From: Aeoliella mucimassa
Lineage (GTDB): Bacteria > Planctomycetota > Planctomycetia > Pirellulales > Lacipirellulaceae
Reading direction: 5' to 3'
Length of the DNA: 64,000 nt
NCBI RefSeq assembly: GCF_007748035.1
Contig: NZ_CP036278.1
Coordinates: 4,278,001 to 4,342,000, forward strand
The translations under genes were made by a program, and so were the position numbers. Numbering within the stretch: the stretch's first letter is position 1; every line of letters starts with the position of its first letter. Under the pieces are notes generated by a model. That model was not told the origin of the DNA. It saw only the letters and a list, made by a program, of their open reading frames with translations, and ran no database searches. This document shows, in pieces, positions 35,601 through 43,669 of this stretch.

Positions 35601-36164
35601 TCGCACTTGGAGTTCCGCTATCCCTACATCGGTTCGTTCACCCAACGCGGCGTCGACATCGAGATTCGTCGCGCGATGGAACCTTGGTACGTGCTCGGCG
35701 AAGAACCTGGCGGCGGTTACACCGCTCGTTACGTCGACTCGTCGGTTGAGCGTATCCAGGTGAAGGTGCAAGGGCTTACCGATCCGCGATACATCCTGAC
35801 CTGCAACGGCCGCACGGTTCCGCTTCACCCAACCGGCACCGAAGGCGAGGCGATTGCGGGAGTCCGTTTCCGCGCTTGGCAGCCCCCGAGCTGCCTGCAC
35901 CCGACGCTCGGCGTCGACGGCCCCCTGGTGTTCGACCTGTACGACGAGTGGCTCGGCCGCTCGATCGGCGGTTGCCAGTACCATGTGGGACACCCTGGTG
36001 GCTTGAATCCAGCGACATTCCCGGTAAATGCGTTAGAAGCTGAGAGCCGCCGGGCGACTCGATTCTTCGCCTTTGGGCATACCCCCGGCCCTGCTACAAT
36101 AAAGCCTTCGTCGCCGAGCAGGGAATTTCCGTTGACCCTCGACTTGCGACGTGGACGAAACTAA
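32694..36164 (+). CDS. Transglutaminase-like protein with DUF2126 domain
   Basis: 1156 residues. The N-terminal transglutaminase-like domain (COG1305 type) has its catalytic triad as Cys in GSGSCRDSAW (about 179), His in DLHAWTEVY (about 228) and Asp in GLDPTSG (about 245). From about 323 (RLTMGGEPTFVSIDDMDGDEW) the DUF2126 region runs to the C-terminus, with conserved stretches such as KWYPGESLPRW and WHNHPSLSYLFSG. A Gly/Ala-rich low-complexity insert lies near 600-625 (ARGGAAGGGAGRHGEGNG). Transglutaminase-fold proteins in this context are thought to be peptidases or amide-bond enzymes working on the product of the ATP-grasp ligase. The next gene overlaps its 3' end by 14 bases. Confidence 0.9.
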   Translation: MSIRVALNHKTVYHYDRRINLGPQVIRLRPAVHSRTPIESYSLKVTPEDHFLNWQQDPFGNYLARCVFPNSVEELSIEIDLVANLASINPFDFFLEPDAEKYPFEYPTEVLGDLKPYFNQGPAGAKFHELLASIDRTPRKTIDFLVELNQRLQNDIDYLVRMEPGVQTPEETLTLGSGSCRDSAWLLAQTLRHLGFATRFVSGYLIQLVADLKPLEGPEGPEADFTDLHAWTEVYLPGAGWVGLDPTSGLLTGEGHIPLACTPHPTSAAPITGALGKCEVTFDFDMSIKRIHEDPRVTKPYTEEQWQKIEALGHEVDRHLHDADVRLTMGGEPTFVSIDDMDGDEWQTAAVGPTKEKLAGEMLLRLRNRFGSQGLLHHGQGKWYPGESLPRWAMHCYWRVDGEPIWKNQELFARTDTDYGHTFDDAQLFARTLAERLSVNVEHAVPGYEDAMYYAWRERRLPANVDLRDSKLEEIEERERFARVYEQGLTTPVGMVLPLQYCWWDPTPAWRSGEWVVRSADMFLIPGDSPMGFRLPLQSLMYEDEKEYPTKYFEADPMVARPALPKHTEFAESTWRGNSTVLSRFPQQAARRQTPVQQYAGVGARGGAAGGGAGRHGEGNGSGQPHDWQNNPSSSTPDESLVYRADIRYDDPDNVVRTALCVEPRKGRLHVFMPPIDRIEVFLELITAIEDTSEKLEMPVVLEGYLPPHDARIQHIKVTPDPGVIEVNVHPANDWTELVDITTGVYEDARQTRLGTEKFDLDGSHTGTGGGNHVVLGGPTPADSPWLRRPDLLKSFVAFWHNHPSLSYLFSGKFIGPTSQAPRVDETRSDAIYELNIAFEQVKSGETMPPWMVDRVFRHLLVDGTGNTHRSEFCIDKLFSPDSTSGRLGLVEFRAFEMPPHARMSLTQQLLIRALVARFWEKPYTHEMVSWNTTIHDRWMLPHFIWQDFCDVIDEMNQAGFPIESDWFDSHLEFRYPYIGSFTQRGVDIEIRRAMEPWYVLGEEPGGGYTARYVDSSVERIQVKVQGLTDPRYILTCNGRTVPLHPTGTEGEAIAGVRFRAWQPPSCLHPTLGVDGPLVFDLYDEWLGRSIGGCQYHVGHPGGLNPATFPVNALEAESRRATRFFAFGHTPGPATIKPSSPSREFPLTLDLRRGRN

Positions 36165-38790
36165 TCCGCACCAGCCGGCGCGGCCCAAAACAATGCAGAG
36201 TCAACAACAGTCCATGGCGGGACCTCAACCAGCCGCAGTACCCACTGCGAGTGGCCGGGGCGGTCTGTTTGCAGGCTACCAGCCTCACGCGGGCCGGCAC
36301 GATGAGCTGTTATTAGCGTCCGGCGAGGTCCGCCCCACCTGGGCGAAGTTCTGCTCGCTCATCAATCCACTGGCCAGCGGCGAATTCACCAAGCGTTGGA
36401 ATCACTCGCAACGCCTGATTTACGAGAACGGCATCTCATACAGTGCGTATGGCGATCTCGACACCAGCGCTCGCCCTTGGGACCTGGATGCCCTGCCGCT
36501 ACTGCTCGACGAACCAGAGTGGCAACAAGTCTCGGCCGGCATCGCCCAACGTGCGTTGGTGCTGCAGCTAACGTTGGCCGATCTGCTTGGTCCACAGCGG
36601 CTGCTATCCGAAGGGGTGCTCCCCCCTGGCATGTTGTTTGGCCACACCGGCTTCCGTTTGCCATTCCACGGCCAGGCGCCTCCCAACGGTTCGTTCCTCC
36701 CCTTCTACGCGGTCGATCTAGGGCGTGCCCCTGATGGCCGATGGTGGGTGATGGCCGACCGCACCGAAGCCCCCTCGGGCATGGGCTTTGCTTTGGAGAA
36801 TCGGGTGGTGATTTCTCGAATGCTGCCCGAGGCATTCCGCGGCTGCAATGTCGAACGCCTGGCTCCGTTTTTCATCAAGTTCAAAGAGAAACTGCAATCG
36901 CTAGCTCCGCACGAGCGCGAGAATCCACGCATCGCTGTCTACACTCGCGGTCCGCAGCACGAGAATTACTTCGAAGATGCTTACCTCGCCCGCTACCTCG
37001 GTTACAACCTGGTAGAAGGGGACGATCTGGCGGTACGGGACAACACAGTATGGCTTAAGACACTCGACGGGCTGCGTCGCATCGATGTGTTGCTTCGCCG
37101 GCCAAACAGCCAATCGTGCGATCCACTGGAGTTCAGCGACGAATCGCAACTCGGCGTCGCCGGGCTGTTGCATTCCGCCCGTAGCGGCGAAGTGGCTGTC
37201 GTCAATCCACTCGGCAGCGGGCTGGTGGAGTCGCCGGTGTTCATGGCCTTTTTGCCCCGGCTTTGCAGTTTCTTACTCAAGCAAGACCTGCAACTTCCTG
37301 GCGTCGCAAGCTGGTGGTGTGGTGAACCTTCGTCGCTCGACCGCGTGCTGGCCAACCTCGATCAATACGTGGTGATTTCAGCATTTCGCACTCGTGGCAA
37401 TGGTCACGGGCAGGAACGAGAGTTCAACCAACTCCCCATCGAGAAGCGCCGAGAGCTGATCAAGGCGAATCCCACAAAGTACGTCGCTCAGGAGAAGTTG
37501 CAGCTTTCGACTACCCCCACATGGGAAGCAGGAACCGCAAAGCCAGCTCACTTGGTACTACGGACGTTCGCCATCGAGAGCGACAACAACTACCAGGTGC
37601 TGCCTGGTGGACTGGCACGCACATCGGCACCAACCGGCGACGGTTTGCTGCCCGTTCCCACTTCGCACGGCAGCAAAGATGCCTGGGTACAGTGCAGCCA
37701 ACCGGTCGAACAAGTATCGCTGCTGGCAACCCGCGAAGAGCCGGTAGTGATTCGCCGCACCACGGCCGACCTGCCGAGTCGTGTGGCCGACAACATTTAC
37801 TGGCTGGGTCGGTACATCGAGCGAATCGATGCTGCTGCTCGCCAGCTGCGAACGTTCATTTTGCGGCTCACCAGCGAATCGTCGGTCGGCTCCGACACCA
37901 CCGCCCGGCTTCTGCTTCGCTCGCTTGCCGCCCAGGGACAAATCGAGCCAGGCTTCGCTCTCGACGACATTCGTCGGCGATTGCCCGATATCGAAACCGC
38001 CCTTCCCCGTCAGGTATTCGATCGCCAGCAACCAGGTTCGTTGAGGACTCAGGTCGATAGCATGGTGCACACCGCGTCGCTGGTTCGCGACCGCATGTCG
38101 ACCGATTCCTGGCGCATCATGGTGCACATCGACCAAACGTTCTGCGAGTCCGACCCCTCGGGCTCAATGGATCTCACCGACATGCTCCACTTACTCAACA
38201 GCCTGGTGGCCGACTTGGCCGCCATTCAAGGTTTGAGCGTCGAGAGCATGACCCGCTCGCACGTCTATCGGTTCCTCGATCTGGGCCGACGCCTGGAACG
38301 CGGCCTGCAAACGACCGAGCTACTCGATAGTTGCCTGGTAGAGGTAGCGAATCCCACGCAAGACCTCATGGAAGCGGTGGTCGAGATTGCTGACAGCTTG
38401 ATGACGTACCGCGCTCGCTACCGAGCCAACGTCCAACTGCCGGCCGTGATCGATCTGCTTGTGACCGACGAATCGAACCCGCGAAGTATCGCTTACCAGT
38501 TGGTTACCCTTCAGCAGCAGGTGGAAGAACTGCCGGGCAATGTTCGCAAGCCCAGCTACCTGCCGCACGAACGACTCATATTGAAGATGTTGCACTCCGT
38601 ACGCATGCTCGACGTGGTGCAGGTTTGCGAAGCATTTGCGATGGGTGAACGTCAAGCACTTACTGAGTTGATCCATTCCCTCGATCGCGATCTACAGGGC
38701 TTGTCGCGAGAACTATCGCTGCGATACTTGGTGCACGCGGGGCCCTCGCGAAGAATGTCGACCACGGCTCCCGCGGATGAATCAGAGTAA
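36151..38790 (+). CDS. CP-ATP-grasp/alpha-E fusion protein, ATP-grasp half apparently degenerate
   Basis: 879 residues. The first ~545 residues are a CP-ATP-grasp domain (IYENGISYSAYGD, RPWDLDALPLLL, APSGMGFALENR). From about 542 comes an alpha-E domain (SRVADNIYWLGRYIERIDAAAR). Compared with the stand-alone ATP-grasp upstream, [11 protein letters not shown] reads VMADRTEAPSG, RRIDDDF reads RRPNSQS, and [10 protein letters not shown] reads ISAFRTRGNGHG, so the nucleotide-binding lysine and metal-binding acids are replaced. Inference: non-catalytic partner or altered specificity; such fusions are widespread, so the change is probably conserved in the family. Start GTG 36151 overlaps the previous gene; an internal ATG at 36193 is possible. 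Confidence 0.87.
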   Translation: MDETNPHQPARPKTMQSQQQSMAGPQPAAVPTASGRGGLFAGYQPHAGRHDELLLASGEVRPTWAKFCSLINPLASGEFTKRWNHSQRLIYENGISYSAYGDLDTSARPWDLDALPLLLDEPEWQQVSAGIAQRALVLQLTLADLLGPQRLLSEGVLPPGMLFGHTGFRLPFHGQAPPNGSFLPFYAVDLGRAPDGRWWVMADRTEAPSGMGFALENRVVISRMLPEAFRGCNVERLAPFFIKFKEKLQSLAPHERENPRIAVYTRGPQHENYFEDAYLARYLGYNLVEGDDLAVRDNTVWLKTLDGLRRIDVLLRRPNSQSCDPLEFSDESQLGVAGLLHSARSGEVAVVNPLGSGLVESPVFMAFLPRLCSFLLKQDLQLPGVASWWCGEPSSLDRVLANLDQYVVISAFRTRGNGHGQEREFNQLPIEKRRELIKANPTKYVAQEKLQLSTTPTWEAGTAKPAHLVLRTFAIESDNNYQVLPGGLARTSAPTGDGLLPVPTSHGSKDAWVQCSQPVEQVSLLATREEPVVIRRTTADLPSRVADNIYWLGRYIERIDAAARQLRTFILRLTSESSVGSDTTARLLLRSLAAQGQIEPGFALDDIRRRLPDIETALPRQVFDRQQPGSLRTQVDSMVHTASLVRDRMSTDSWRIMVHIDQTFCESDPSGSMDLTDMLHLLNSLVADLAAIQGLSVESMTRSHVYRFLDLGRRLERGLQTTELLDSCLVEVANPTQDLMEAVVEIADSLMTYRARYRANVQLPAVIDLLVTDESNPRSIAYQLVTLQQQVEELPGNVRKPSYLPHERLILKMLHSVRMLDVVQVCEAFAMGERQALTELIHSLDRDLQGLSRELSLRYLVHAGPSRRMSTTAPADESE

Positions 38791-38810
38791 GGTGCTGCTC
38801 AACACGTCCT

Positions 38811-39692
38811 ATGAAGTATCGGATTACCCACACCACGAAGTATAGCTACTCCGAACCGGTACCGGTTTGCCAGAACAAACTGCACCTGCTACCACGCACG
38901 ACCGCCTGGCAGACCTGTGAGAACTATCGCTTGATGGTACTGCCGGAACCAGCGATGGTCGACATCATGGTCGATTACTTTGGTAATGCGGTCGATTACT
39001 TCTCGTTGATCGATTCGCACCAGCACCTATCAGTCACCGCGGCGAGTGATGTCGAAGTAACCGCTCCCGACAAAGTGGCCGACCCCGCGAAATCGAAACC
39101 GTGGGAAGAAGTCGCCAGCATGCTTCGTAATCCGGCAAGCGTCATGCCAGCGGTGAACCGACTGTTTGCATACGACTCGGACTACTGTCGGGCCGAGAAG
39201 GTGTTGGCCGACTATGCTCGCCAGTCGTTTACACCACAGCGACCGATCGTGGAAGCGTGCATCGACTTGACCAAACGCATCTACGACGATTTCGAGTATC
39301 GTCCACAGTCGACCACGGTCAACACCGAGGTGGCCGAGGTCTTCGAAAAACGTCAGGGCGTGTGCCAGGACTTCGCCCATCTGCAAATCGCCTGCCTGCG
39401 TTCCTTAGGGCTGGCGGCGCGTTACGTGAGCGGCTACCTGCGTACCATCCCCCCGCCGGGCAAGCCTCGCCTGGTAGGCGCCGATGCTTCGCATGCCTGG
39501 CTAGCCGTTTATTGCAGTGGCGACGAGCCCTGGATCGACTTCGATCCCACGAACAATGTGATCCCCGAAACCGATCATATTACCGTGGCGTACGGACGCG
39601 ACTACGGCGACGTCTGCCCGGTGCAAGGCGTGTTTGTCGGCGGCGGCAATCACACGCTCAACGTCTCGGTCGACGTAGCTCCCGTCGGGTAG
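38811..39692 (+). CDS. Transglutaminase-like cysteine peptidase-family protein
   Basis: 293 residues. An N-terminal beta domain (YRITHTTKYSYSEPV) precedes a transglutaminase core with Cys in GVCQDFAHL (about 185), His in ASHAWLAVY and Asp in WIDFDPTN. All three catalytic residues are present. It resembles the shorter COG1305 proteins that close ATP-grasp/alpha-E clusters. It begins 20 bases after the fusion gene and is the last gene of the cluster, facing the convergent symporter gene. Confidence 0.92.
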   Translation: MKYRITHTTKYSYSEPVPVCQNKLHLLPRTTAWQTCENYRLMVLPEPAMVDIMVDYFGNAVDYFSLIDSHQHLSVTAASDVEVTAPDKVADPAKSKPWEEVASMLRNPASVMPAVNRLFAYDSDYCRAEKVLADYARQSFTPQRPIVEACIDLTKRIYDDFEYRPQSTTVNTEVAEVFEKRQGVCQDFAHLQIACLRSLGLAARYVSGYLRTIPPPGKPRLVGADASHAWLAVYCSGDEPWIDFDPTNNVIPETDHITVAYGRDYGDVCPVQGVFVGGGNHTLNVSVDVAPVG

Positions 39693-39724
39693 CTAAGTTC
39701 AGAGAGCACTTGGACTAATCCTCG

Positions 39725-41092
39725 CTAGGCATCTAAGCGGGCGAAGTAGTCCTTCACGGCCGCCATCACCCGCGGCGATAGCAGCAGCACGGCGATCATG
39801 TTGGGAATCGCCATCATGGCGAAGGCCGTATCGAGGATGTTCACGACCATGTCGGCCGACCAAATGGCCGCCAGCCCGAGAGCGACGATGTAGAAATAGT
39901 TGTACCATTTGCTGCGTTGCGGCCCGACTAGATAAGCACAACACTTACGCCCATAGTAGGCGTAGCCGAACATCGTCGATACCGCAAACAGCACGGTGGT
40001 CGTTGCGATGATCCATCGCCCCGATGGACCGAGAACTGTGCCAAACGCGTGGGCAGTGAGAATGACGCCTTCTTTCGAACCACCATCCACGTTCTGCAGA
40101 TTTACTCCACTCGAAAGAATCACCAGCGCGGTCATCGTGCAAACAATGAGCGTATCGATCATCGGGCCAAGCATGGCAACCAGGCCTTCGCGGACTGGCT
40201 CGTCGGTCTTGGCGGCACCATGAGCCATCGGCGCGGTACCGATGCCGGCTTCGTTGCTAAACGCCGCCCGCTGCACGCCGATGATAATCACCGAACCTAT
40301 CGCTCCTCCTTCCACAGCACTCCAGCCGAATGCTTTGGTGACGATACTCAAGAGCAGATGGGGAATCTCCGGTGCGTTCATCAACAAGATCACCAGCGAA
40401 GCAAGCACGTAAAGTACACACATCGCAGGCACCAACTTCTCGCTCCAGAGTGCGATTCGCTTGAGTCCACCGAGGATAACAATCGACACACAAACAACGA
40501 TTCCGATGGCCGACACCCAATTCGGAACCTGGCTGCTTTCCAGAAGAATCGCGGAGAGTTGATTGGCCTGAAACAGCCCCAAGCACCCGACCAACCCGCA
40601 CACGGCGAAGAACACCGCGAGCGGTTTAGCCGCCCGCCCGAGCCCGAGTTCGATGTAGTACATCGGTCCCCCCTGGGCGATGCCGTCGGCGTCGATCTTG
40701 CGGTACATGCAGGCCAAGGTGCAAGAGAAGAACTTGGTGGACATACCAACCACTGCGGCCACCCACATCCAGAAGATAGCTCCTGGGCCCCCTTTCGAAA
40801 TCGCGATGGCAACGCCGCCAATGTTGCCCATGCCGATCGTCGCCGCCAGGGCGGTCGATAAAGCGGCCAAATGGCTGATTTCGCCGGGATCGTCGGGATC
40901 GTCGTATTTGCCTCGCAGGATCGCGATGGCGTGCCAGAACCGCATTAGCGGGATGCCGCGTGACATGACTGTCAACACGAGCCCACCGCCGATGAGCAAC
41001 GCGACTAATGGGATGCCCCAGGCATAATCGACCGCAATGGTGGTCGCGTTCTCAAACTGTTGCATCAAACTGGGCGGAGGGGCATCTTTCAT
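39725..41092 (-). CDS. Alanine/sodium symporter (AGCS family)
   Basis: 455 residues with about ten or eleven hydrophobic segments. The AGCS signature GMGNIGGVAIAISKGGPGAIFW is visible across about 87-108, along with QAN, the FSNEAGIGTAPMAHGAA helix and a C-terminal SKWYNYFYI region typical of the family. It imports alanine or glycine with sodium (or protons) across the inner membrane. A cluster of KFFSCTLACMYRK is also family-like. It is a single-gene unit converging on the transglutaminase cluster. Start ATG 41092; no strong Shine-Dalgarno site seen. Confidence 0.93.
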   Translation of the reverse strand: MKDAPPPSLMQQFENATTIAVDYAWGIPLVALLIGGGLVLTVMSRGIPLMRFWHAIAILRGKYDDPDDPGEISHLAALSTALAATIGMGNIGGVAIAISKGGPGAIFWMWVAAVVGMSTKFFSCTLACMYRKIDADGIAQGGPMYYIELGLGRAAKPLAVFFAVCGLVGCLGLFQANQLSAILLESSQVPNWVSAIGIVVCVSIVILGGLKRIALWSEKLVPAMCVLYVLASLVILLMNAPEIPHLLLSIVTKAFGWSAVEGGAIGSVIIIGVQRAAFSNEAGIGTAPMAHGAAKTDEPVREGLVAMLGPMIDTLIVCTMTALVILSSGVNLQNVDGGSKEGVILTAHAFGTVLGPSGRWIIATTTVLFAVSTMFGYAYYGRKCCAYLVGPQRSKWYNYFYIVALGLAAIWSADMVVNILDTAFAMMAIPNMIAVLLLSPRVMAAVKDYFARLDA

Positions 41093-41476
41093 GTGCCCAA
41101 GCGTAGCCAGTAGCGTGTGCTCATGTCAACAAATACTCGATGGATAGAGTTTGAACAACTTTCTTTCACATTTTCTGAAGATTGCAAGTGAATCTGTTAG
41201 TGCCGCCCATATGCATCGCACTCTCCACAGCAAGATGAGATTGGTTATCAAGAAAACGAATCTCGATTGAGGGTATCCGCATAACTTTTGTTGTTAATGT
41301 ATCTGGTAGAGATCATCTACAAACGTTAGTGTGATTTCTCCAGGTTTATCGCTCGTCGTTATCCTAGATTGTACCTATGATTTGATACTTCATCGTGTCG
41401 GAAACGATTCAGGCGACCGTCTCTGGCAACTGTTATCTAGCTCTTGTTCTTCTCTAACGGTCGCGCTGCAGGTCGG
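41093..41476. other. AT-rich divergent intergenic region
   Basis: Noticeably richer in A and T than its neighbours. It must hold the promoters of the minus-strand symporter and the plus-strand XRE regulator, and is a natural site for autoregulation by the regulator, but I see no clear operator palindrome or well-spaced promoter hexamers. Confidence 0.4.
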
Positions 41477-42154
41477 ATGGACTCGAAACCGAACAATCAA
41501 CCACGATTCAGACCCTGCAACGGCGAAGCAATACGTTCGCTCCGACAGTCTCGCGGGTGGACTCAGCGAGAATTGGCAAATCGGTCTGGCTACAGTCTGC
41601 GCCTCATTCAAAAGGCCGAGTCGGGTGGAACGCTCCTTCCCGAAACCATCCATGTGCTGGCCAAGTCGCTGAGCACCGACCGCGCGCTGGTGAGCGTCCA
41701 AGAACTCACCGCAACTCCTCTCTCAATCGTTCAGCAGTTCATCGAGGCGATTAACAAGTACTTTCAGGCAACCGTTTCCGAAGTTCCACATCTGATCAGC
41801 GAAGAACTTGTGCTATGGTGCGCGGGTGAGCCCGAGCAAGTCCCCTTCGCTGGCACCTGGCATGGCCACGAAGGGCTCGATGCATTTTTGACGACCTTCT
41901 TTTCGATTCTCACTCCGCAGCACGACCCTTTCCTAAACAGCATTCGTTATGCCACCTCCGGCGACGAGGTTGTCGCCTGGGGCGAAGCGATTGCTGCAGT
42001 CGATGGTATGCCAGCCCCGTCAGTATGGGTCTGGCATCGCTACGTGGTTCGCGATGGCAAGATCACCCATTTCGACAACCACTTCGATACGCAAGTCGGC
42101 ACCATGCATCTTGCCGAGGCCCGCGCTCGCGGCCTCCTGGAGCACGACGAGTAA
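41477..42154 (+). CDS. XRE-family regulator fused to an NTF2/SnoaL-like domain
   Basis: 225 residues. Residues about 14-65 are a helix-turn-helix of the XRE/Cro type (AIRSLRQSRGWTQRELANRSGYSLRLIQKAE). From about 85 to 205 the sequence reads like a SnoaL/NTF2-like cone fold (IVQQFIEAINKYF ... WHGHEGLDAFLTTFF ... VWVWHRYVVRDGKITHFDNHFDT). Such cone domains bind small hydrophobic ligands, so a ligand-responsive repressor is plausible. ATG 41477 follows AGGTCGG. Target genes are unknown; the divergent symporter is the first candidate. Confidence 0.85.
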   Translation: MDSKPNNQPRFRPCNGEAIRSLRQSRGWTQRELANRSGYSLRLIQKAESGGTLLPETIHVLAKSLSTDRALVSVQELTATPLSIVQQFIEAINKYFQATVSEVPHLISEELVLWCAGEPEQVPFAGTWHGHEGLDAFLTTFFSILTPQHDPFLNSIRYATSGDEVVAWGEAIAAVDGMPAPSVWVWHRYVVRDGKITHFDNHFDTQVGTMHLAEARARGLLEHDE

Positions 42155-42173
42155 CCGTGACTCTTGCAACTCG

Positions 42174-43322
42174 TTAGGCCACGCCCGGAGTGGGAACCAC
42201 AGTCACTGTGCGGGGAGCCACTTTGTTGCGCAGCGCGAGTACCGGCATCTCGATCCAGCGATTCAAACACCATCCAATCACCAGCGATCCGACCAAGTAC
42301 AAGCTGGCATATACTTGCCAGTAGTGCACCTGATGAAGATCAGGAACCACGTACATTGCCCACAGATTGATCGGCATGTGCCACAGGTAAATCGAATAGC
42401 TGGCTGCCCCCAAAGTTGCGATGCCCGACAGCAGCTTCGAGTCGGTGGTCTCCAATCGAAGCGAGGCCAACAATAACAGACCGCTGCCGAGGTAAAACGG
42501 AATCACTCCGAACACGATTACCCACCGATAACTATCTTGAGGACTGATAAACGCAGGCAGCAACAGCATCGATCCAGCAATCACCAACCACTCTGTATGC
42601 AGACTCTTCAAGCGGACATCGAGTTGCTTCCACGTAATCAGATAGGCGACTAACACCCCAAAAAACAACGAATCGATCCGGCAATGCGTCCCCATAAGTG
42701 GAATGCTCAGCACGTCGAGATCTGAAGCGTAGACCGTGTAGTACCGCGCAGCTAAGCACAGCACCGCCAAGGCTCCGCACACGTAAGGCACGAAACCGAA
42801 TCGCTGCTTCGGTTGCAAGTAGCACGCCAAGGCAAAGAGCAGCGAGAGGAATAGGTAAAAGTGAATCTCCACCGCCAGCGACCAGGTGTGATTCCATACT
42901 CTACCGACATGATTTTGCATCATGAGCAACTCACCCAGAATCGGCCATAGCGACAGTGGTCGATGGATGTACCACACCTGAACGCAAAGCATCACGAGCA
43001 GAAAACACCAGAACGCGGGAAAGATCTTCAAGCCGCGCTGGATCAAGAATTTGCGAACATCGATCGTGCCGGTTCGCTCGTACGCTTTAAAAAGTAGCGT
43101 CGCGATCAAATAACCGCTGAGCACAAAGAACAGGTCAACTCCGACCCAGCCACCGCGATACCACGTGGCCAGTACCACGTTTGGCTGATCGGGCAGGTGC
43201 AGGTGCCGCCCGAGCACGAGCGCGACCGCCACAAACCGCATGATATCCAGTCCAGTGTTTCGCATCATCCAGCTTCGGGCTAGTCGCGCAACGAACTTAG
43301 GCACTGCAGAAAACCTTAACAT
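42174..43322 (-). CDS. Acyltransferase 3 (OafA/YrhL-type) membrane protein
   Basis: 382 residues with about ten hydrophobic segments. The acyltransferase-3 hallmarks are present: LDIMRFVAVALVLGRHLH with the catalytic His, WVGVDLFFVLSGYLIATLL, and WSLAVEIHFYLFL. The C-terminal SYSIYLWHMPI motif is also typical. Enzymes of this family O-acetylate exopolysaccharides, lipids or antibiotics in the inner membrane. I chose ATG 43322 (MLRFSAVPKF); further upstream residues look like non-coding extension. The substrate cannot be named. Confidence 0.9.
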   Translation of the reverse strand: MLRFSAVPKFVARLARSWMMRNTGLDIMRFVAVALVLGRHLHLPDQPNVVLATWYRGGWVGVDLFFVLSGYLIATLLFKAYERTGTIDVRKFLIQRGLKIFPAFWCFLLVMLCVQVWYIHRPLSLWPILGELLMMQNHVGRVWNHTWSLAVEIHFYLFLSLLFALACYLQPKQRFGFVPYVCGALAVLCLAARYYTVYASDLDVLSIPLMGTHCRIDSLFFGVLVAYLITWKQLDVRLKSLHTEWLVIAGSMLLLPAFISPQDSYRWVIVFGVIPFYLGSGLLLLASLRLETTDSKLLSGIATLGAASYSIYLWHMPINLWAMYVVPDLHQVHYWQVYASLYLVGSLVIGWCLNRWIEMPVLALRNKVAPRTVTVVPTPGVA

Positions 43323-43669
43323 GCGTAATCTCTCGAAGCGGCTGAAAACTAAAACTTGGCGCGAACTACAGCTGAAGATGTCGAATGGAGACCTGTCGTG
43401 TTGAATCTGAGAAACGCAAGCCTTCAGCACGTTGCGTACGCTCGTCATGTTCATGAGTGACAGCGGCACTTAAACGCAACAAGATGCGCAAACGTGCAAG
43501 CGATTCGATAGCGGATCTTTATCAATCAGCTACATGATCTAAGATTTCAGCCGTCCACATCATCCACTGATTTACATCCGGGCCACAACTGATACACTGT
43601 TACCCGCTAGTAAAACATAAGCAGCTCACATCTGTGATATCGGTTCCATTGCTTCTGGGGAGAAAGCTG
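43323..43669. other. Divergent intergenic region
   Basis: Lies between the acyltransferase and the lectin-like PEP-CTERM gene. Moderately AT-rich; presumably holds both promoters, but no confident hexamer pair or operator was found. No RNA gene or small frame is supported. Confidence 0.35.
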
